From: G965222505 sp965222505
GTDB taxonomy: Bacteria > Bacteroidota > Rhodothermia > Rhodothermales > DATKEJ01
Reading direction: 5' to 3'
Assembly: GCA_965222505.1 (NCBI GenBank)
Contig: OZ244956.1
Coordinates: 1,674,001-1,738,000 of the forward strand
DNA: 64,000 nt
Shown here: positions 61,421 through 64,000 of the stretch, in pieces
Layout of the letters: every line of letters begins with the position of its first letter
How positions within the stretch are numbered: position 1 is the first letter of the stretch
Position numbers and translations under genes: made by a program
Notes under the pieces: generated by a model
Seen by the model: only the letters and a program-made list of their open reading frames with translations
The model's database searches: none
Told to the model about the DNA's origin: nothing

Positions 61421-62824
61421 TCACCACTCCGTATAAGCCGCCAGTTCGGTCTGTTGCAGGTTGTTCGGCTGTATATCCGGCGGCAGGGTCTTGACGTCGG
61501 CCTTGACGTACCAGTGTACATTCCTCCCGTGGATGTGCATGCCGCTACGGCTTACTATGGATCCGATAAACGTAGCGTCATCATGGACATGGACCGGGCC
61601 TCTGGCATACAGTTGTCCTGTAATCACCCCTTTGGCGTGGACGTGAATGCCATGACTGTGAAGCCAACCTTCCTTGGTTCCGCCGACATAAAAACCTACG
61701 GTGGTTCCCTTCGACATATTGGCGGCGATAAAGGAACGCATGTTGTCGACGTTCGGGTCAGTATAGGTGGAGCTTGGCGGAGTAACCCCATTCGGCACAG
61801 ACGTATAGATATACGCCGCCCCTGTCACGTCCATGTATCCCTCAACGTAAATGACCGCATAACCGAGCATCGTGACCTTGGCATCTTTGACGCTCAAATC
61901 TCCCTTGACGTACCAAATGAAGGGCTTATCCAATGTACCGTAGCCTGTGATGCCCTGAAAATCGGTAAAGTCGATCACCTGGCTACCCGTCCAACTAAGA
62001 TCCCCTTTGTGGATGTAGGTGGCTCCGGCTTCATAATCCGGTACCTCAACCGTCGGAATGTCGAGGGGCGAGACCCCGTACACGTTGGGGGCCGGGCCGT
62101 TGATATCGTCGTTGGGCAAGAAGCCGTCACAGGTGAAGCACATCTTTCTCTTTACATACGTGCCGAACCCTTCAACCTGCGCTTTACCGAGGACCGCCAA
62201 CATACCATTGGTGTGCAGGTTGACATTCTCCGTGGCCGTGCTTGCGAAGAAACGCGGTTCTCCAGTGAGCCACACCCCAAATTCGGGACTGGATGAAGCG
62301 GTGGCTGTGGCGGCAACCGGGCCGTTGTTTAAAGTGCCACCTTCATCTGTACCTCCACCATCCTGATCGGTAATGCCCTGGTCGGTCCCGCTCGCAATGT
62401 TGCTATTGTAACCCGGCGGAAGCCCCTCCCCAGCGGTGCCACAGGACCGGATGTAGGTGGCCTGTACGTTGTGCTCAACCTCACTAACGTTGGCGGTCAC
62501 CAATACATCGACCGTATCCACAATGCACCCACCCCGGTCTGACGAACCGTAAGACGGATCAATATCAACCGAGTAGGTCCCGTGTTGGTATGCCTGGTCC
62601 TGCACTTCATAAGCCGTCGGATCCACGCGCCAGCCCCCTTCCGAGGCATCGAGTTTGTGGATGGTGAGGTTGAACCCGGTCATCGCCACCTGGCGGGCCA
62701 TGGTTTTGGCTGAGTGCGAATTTCCGGCCCGTTCAGTGTTCAGGCTGCCTGTCCATGCGCTCGAAAACATGGTAAAAGCAATGATCGTGGTGCTGGCGAT
62801 CAGCAATATTCCGGCCTTACCCAT
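61421..62824 (-). CDS. Pilus/PilX-like surface protein with His-rich beta-helix
   Basis: 467 residues. N-terminal hydrophobic helix (LLIASTTIIAFTMFSSAW) as in PilX-like or Tad-like minor pilins, followed by a pilin-like head, then (about 210-450) a repetitive beta-solenoid-like region (DKPFIWYVKGDLSVKDAKV, split; MLGYAVIYVEGYMDVTGAAY). Several strands alternate His: HSHGIHVHAKG, GPVHVHDDA, SGMHIHGRNVHWYV. A metal-binding surface is possible (inference). No cleavage by prepilin peptidase is evident. Adjacent pilin-like genes suggest a pilus-associated cell-surface role. Confidence 0.65.
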   Translation of the reverse strand: MGKAGILLIASTTIIAFTMFSSAWTGSLNTERAGNSHSAKTMARQVAMTGFNLTIHKLDASEGGWRVDPTAYEVQDQAYQHGTYSVDIDPSYGSSDRGGCIVDTVDVLVTANVSEVEHNVQATYIRSCGTAGEGLPPGYNSNIASGTDQGITDQDGGGTDEGGTLNNGPVAATATASSSPEFGVWLTGEPRFFASTATENVNLHTNGMLAVLGKAQVEGFGTYVKRKMCFTCDGFLPNDDINGPAPNVYGVSPLDIPTVEVPDYEAGATYIHKGDLSWTGSQVIDFTDFQGITGYGTLDKPFIWYVKGDLSVKDAKVTMLGYAVIYVEGYMDVTGAAYIYTSVPNGVTPPSSTYTDPNVDNMRSFIAANMSKGTTVGFYVGGTKEGWLHSHGIHVHAKGVITGQLYARGPVHVHDDATFIGSIVSRSGMHIHGRNVHWYVKADVKTLPPDIQPNNLQQTELAAYTEW

Positions 62825-62867
62825 GATGATCCTCTCTAATTTGTATTTTTCGATTTACATCAGTCAC

Positions 62868-62931
62868 GTTACGCCGTCTTGGCCCATTCGACCTTGTCGA
62901 AATGCACAAGATCACCGACCCGCGGCGTAAC
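62868..62931. repeat. 64-bp palindromic repeat, copy 4
   Basis: Ends GTTACGCCG ... CGGCGTAAC, inner palindrome TTCGAC-CTT-GTCGAA. The same flank ATCAG-TTA-C as copy 3 provides the stop codon (62937-62939) of the upstream pilin-like gene on the minus strand. Confidence 0.9.
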
Positions 62932-62936
62932 ATCAG

Positions 62937-63560
62937 TTACATAATAATCAAGCTGACCGGGCGGAAGGTGTTCTGCCACCGGCGCTGGTAATCGTAGGTC
63001 TCGCTGTCGTCCACCCGGGTTGCCACGGCGAGGGCGATCTCAATGCGTTCGGTCTCCTGCGGAGGTCCAGTAAGCTGCTTACCGGCAGCATTCATGAGCC
63101 GCACGTCAAATTCCGTCATCCGCTCCAATAGGGTTGAAGAATAAAGTCCATCCACCTTGCGGACCAGCGTATAGGTGGGCACACGTTCGACCTCCAGGCC
63201 TGTTTTGACGCTGATGGAGTCGGTTTTCGTCCATCCGTAGCGAATTACGCGGGGCGTCGGTACGTCCTGGTCAATACGGGCCTGAAACACGATGTAACAC
63301 ATGCTGCCGACGGATTGCCGACAACTGGTGGTGTCCACCTGTGCACCGGGAAAAGCTTCGGCAGCGCTACTCACGCCGGAGCCGAGGTTACGAAAATCCT
63401 GTTCGATCATTTCAATGGCCGTGACGACCTTTTTATTCACGCGCTCATACTGAAGCGAGGCAATCGACGCATTTTGGCTGGTGCGCTGGATGCCAAACCC
63501 CATCACTGAGACGGCGATCGAGATCAGGGTGAGTAAAACCAGATAAGTAAGATGCTGCAT
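62937..63560 (-). CDS. Minor pilin-like membrane protein (PilW/PilJ-like)
   Basis: 207 residues. N-terminal hydrophobic helix (LVLLTLISIAVSVMGFGI) and a following long helix (YERVNKKVVTAIEMIEQDFRNLG), then a beta-rich head with a Cys pair (TTSCRQSVGSMCYIVF). This is the general shape of type IV minor pilins, but a Gly/Glu prepilin cleavage site is missing. The stop falls in the flank of a 64-bp repeat. Probably co-operonic with its neighbours; assembly partner and function not deducible. Confidence 0.7.
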   Translation of the reverse strand: MQHLTYLVLLTLISIAVSVMGFGIQRTSQNASIASLQYERVNKKVVTAIEMIEQDFRNLGSGVSSAAEAFPGAQVDTTSCRQSVGSMCYIVFQARIDQDVPTPRVIRYGWTKTDSISVKTGLEVERVPTYTLVRKVDGLYSSTLLERMTEFDVRLMNAAGKQLTGPPQETERIEIALAVATRVDDSETYDYQRRWQNTFRPVSLIIM

Positions 63561-63621
63561 AACAATTCCGAGTCAAATGCCAGCCGGGGCCGGCATGCGC
63601 CAGAAAGACAAATGGAGTATG

Positions 63622-64000
63622 TTAGGACTGATAGATGTACACGCGCCCGACCTCCACAATAATCGGCTGTCCGTTTTTGCGAAGGTGCGGGCTTGCAATA
63701 TGCAGGACCACCTCTTTGGCAAAAGACTGGGTGACCGAAGGCTGAGTGGGATCGTCTACATCCAGATAGCGAACGCCGATCTTGACCTTGTATTGGAGCT
63801 TCTGGCGCTCGACCGTTAGGATTTTACCGTGAAAATCGTCAATGTCAACGCAGTCGACTTCCGGGTCACAGTCACGCCCAAATTCATCCATGGGCGTGAA
63901 CGTTTTGGGGGACAGTTCGGAAACGGGTGTGGTCGCCCCGATCGTGCGCGAATCGAACGGGCGGGCTGCGAGGTCTTCGAAGACCTCATTGGCAATGCCG
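63622..64000 (-). CDS. Pilin-operon protein, partial
   Basis: The 3' part of a gene entering from the window's edge: frame opens before 64000 (IANEVFEDLAARPFDSRTIG then LSPKTFTPMDEFGRDCDP) and ends VGRVYIYQS at 63622. An acidic Cys-containing segment (CDPEVDCVDIDDFHG) is followed by KVKIGVRYLDVDDPTQPSV. Resembles a minor pilin head (PilV/PilO-like), but no family call is possible from the fragment. 61 bp upstream of the PilW-like gene. Confidence 0.6.
   Translation of the reverse strand, partial: GIANEVFEDLAARPFDSRTIGATTPVSELSPKTFTPMDEFGRDCDPEVDCVDIDDFHGKILTVERQKLQYKVKIGVRYLDVDDPTQPSVTQSFAKEVVLHIASPHLRKNGQPIIVEVGRVYIYQS

Noticed and set aside
5328..62931. 64-bp repeats as integron attC sites
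   Set aside because: They begin GTT and end AAC (outward order), whereas attC runs RYYYAAC to GTTRRRY; the purine/pyrimidine pattern fails and no integrase is present.
1..64000. CRISPR arrays, rRNA, tRNA, IS elements, prophage
   Set aside because: No regularly spaced identical repeats with unique spacers, no T-arm signatures or transposase motifs were seen.

Overview
The window is a chromosomal stretch (about 57% G+C by eye) from a Bacteroidota-like bacterium, most likely of the Rhodothermota/Balneolota side. The evidence is three type IX secretion (T9SS) type A sorting tails, a GldE-like CBS protein, FG-GAP/VCBS surface proteins, few Shine-Dalgarno sites, and two promoters of the Bacteroidetes form TTG-N20-TAnnTTTG. 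I see no rRNA, tRNA, CRISPR array, insertion sequence, phage or integrase.

Layout. 0-5.2 kb: an FG-GAP lipoprotein (cut by the window edge), then a small catabolic-looking cluster (DapA-like aldolase, NAD-dependent epimerase, two xylose-isomerase-like TIM barrels) and a membrane zincin. 5.5-12.4 kb: DM13 lipoprotein plus beta-barrel, an M28-like peptidase with altered active-site residues, an Asp/Asn hydroxylase-like protein, a seven-repeat FG-GAP T9SS protein and a Bax-inhibitor-1 protein. 12.5-19.9 kb: mpl, a Ras-like GTPase next to a PAS histidine kinase, def-ruvX, an HU/IHF protein and a RelA/SpoT enzyme. 20.2-26.8 kb: a promoter-led operon of CsgG-like TPR protein, barrel, lipoprotein, a five-FN3/dockerin/T9SS protein and a thioredoxin. 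27-29.5 kb: DUF2461, NifU-C and Mrp (Fe-S carriers). 29.6-30.2 kb: two gene remnants abutting tail to tail. 30.2-42.4 kb: a nine-gene exopolysaccharide operon on the minus strand (BY-kinase, SLBB, two tandem paralogous flippases, NTase/thymidylate-kinase fusion, APH-like kinase, two GT4s, O-antigen ligase). 43-52 kb: an unknown protein, GldE, a six-hairpin glycosidase, an NSS transporter, a YfiM-like protein and purF. 52.3-60.6 kb: ggt, a 29-residue membrane peptide, an SSS symporter, RNase R, an SdiA-regulated lipoprotein and a membrane protein. 60.6-64 kb: a sulfotransferase and pilin-like genes.

The most unusual signal is between the genes. Three kinds of repeat sit at or inside gene ends: (i) a 64-bp double palindrome in four copies with a compensatory base-pair change; (ii) arrays of degenerate 7-bp units, different in sequence at each site but with the same period, usually as inverted pairs and often containing stop codons; (iii) a roughly 142-bp GC-rich element in inverted orientation on both sides of the ggt-symporter block (about 97% identical), with a diverged third copy at 26.8 kb.

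All functional calls rest on reading motifs by eye; no database search was run.
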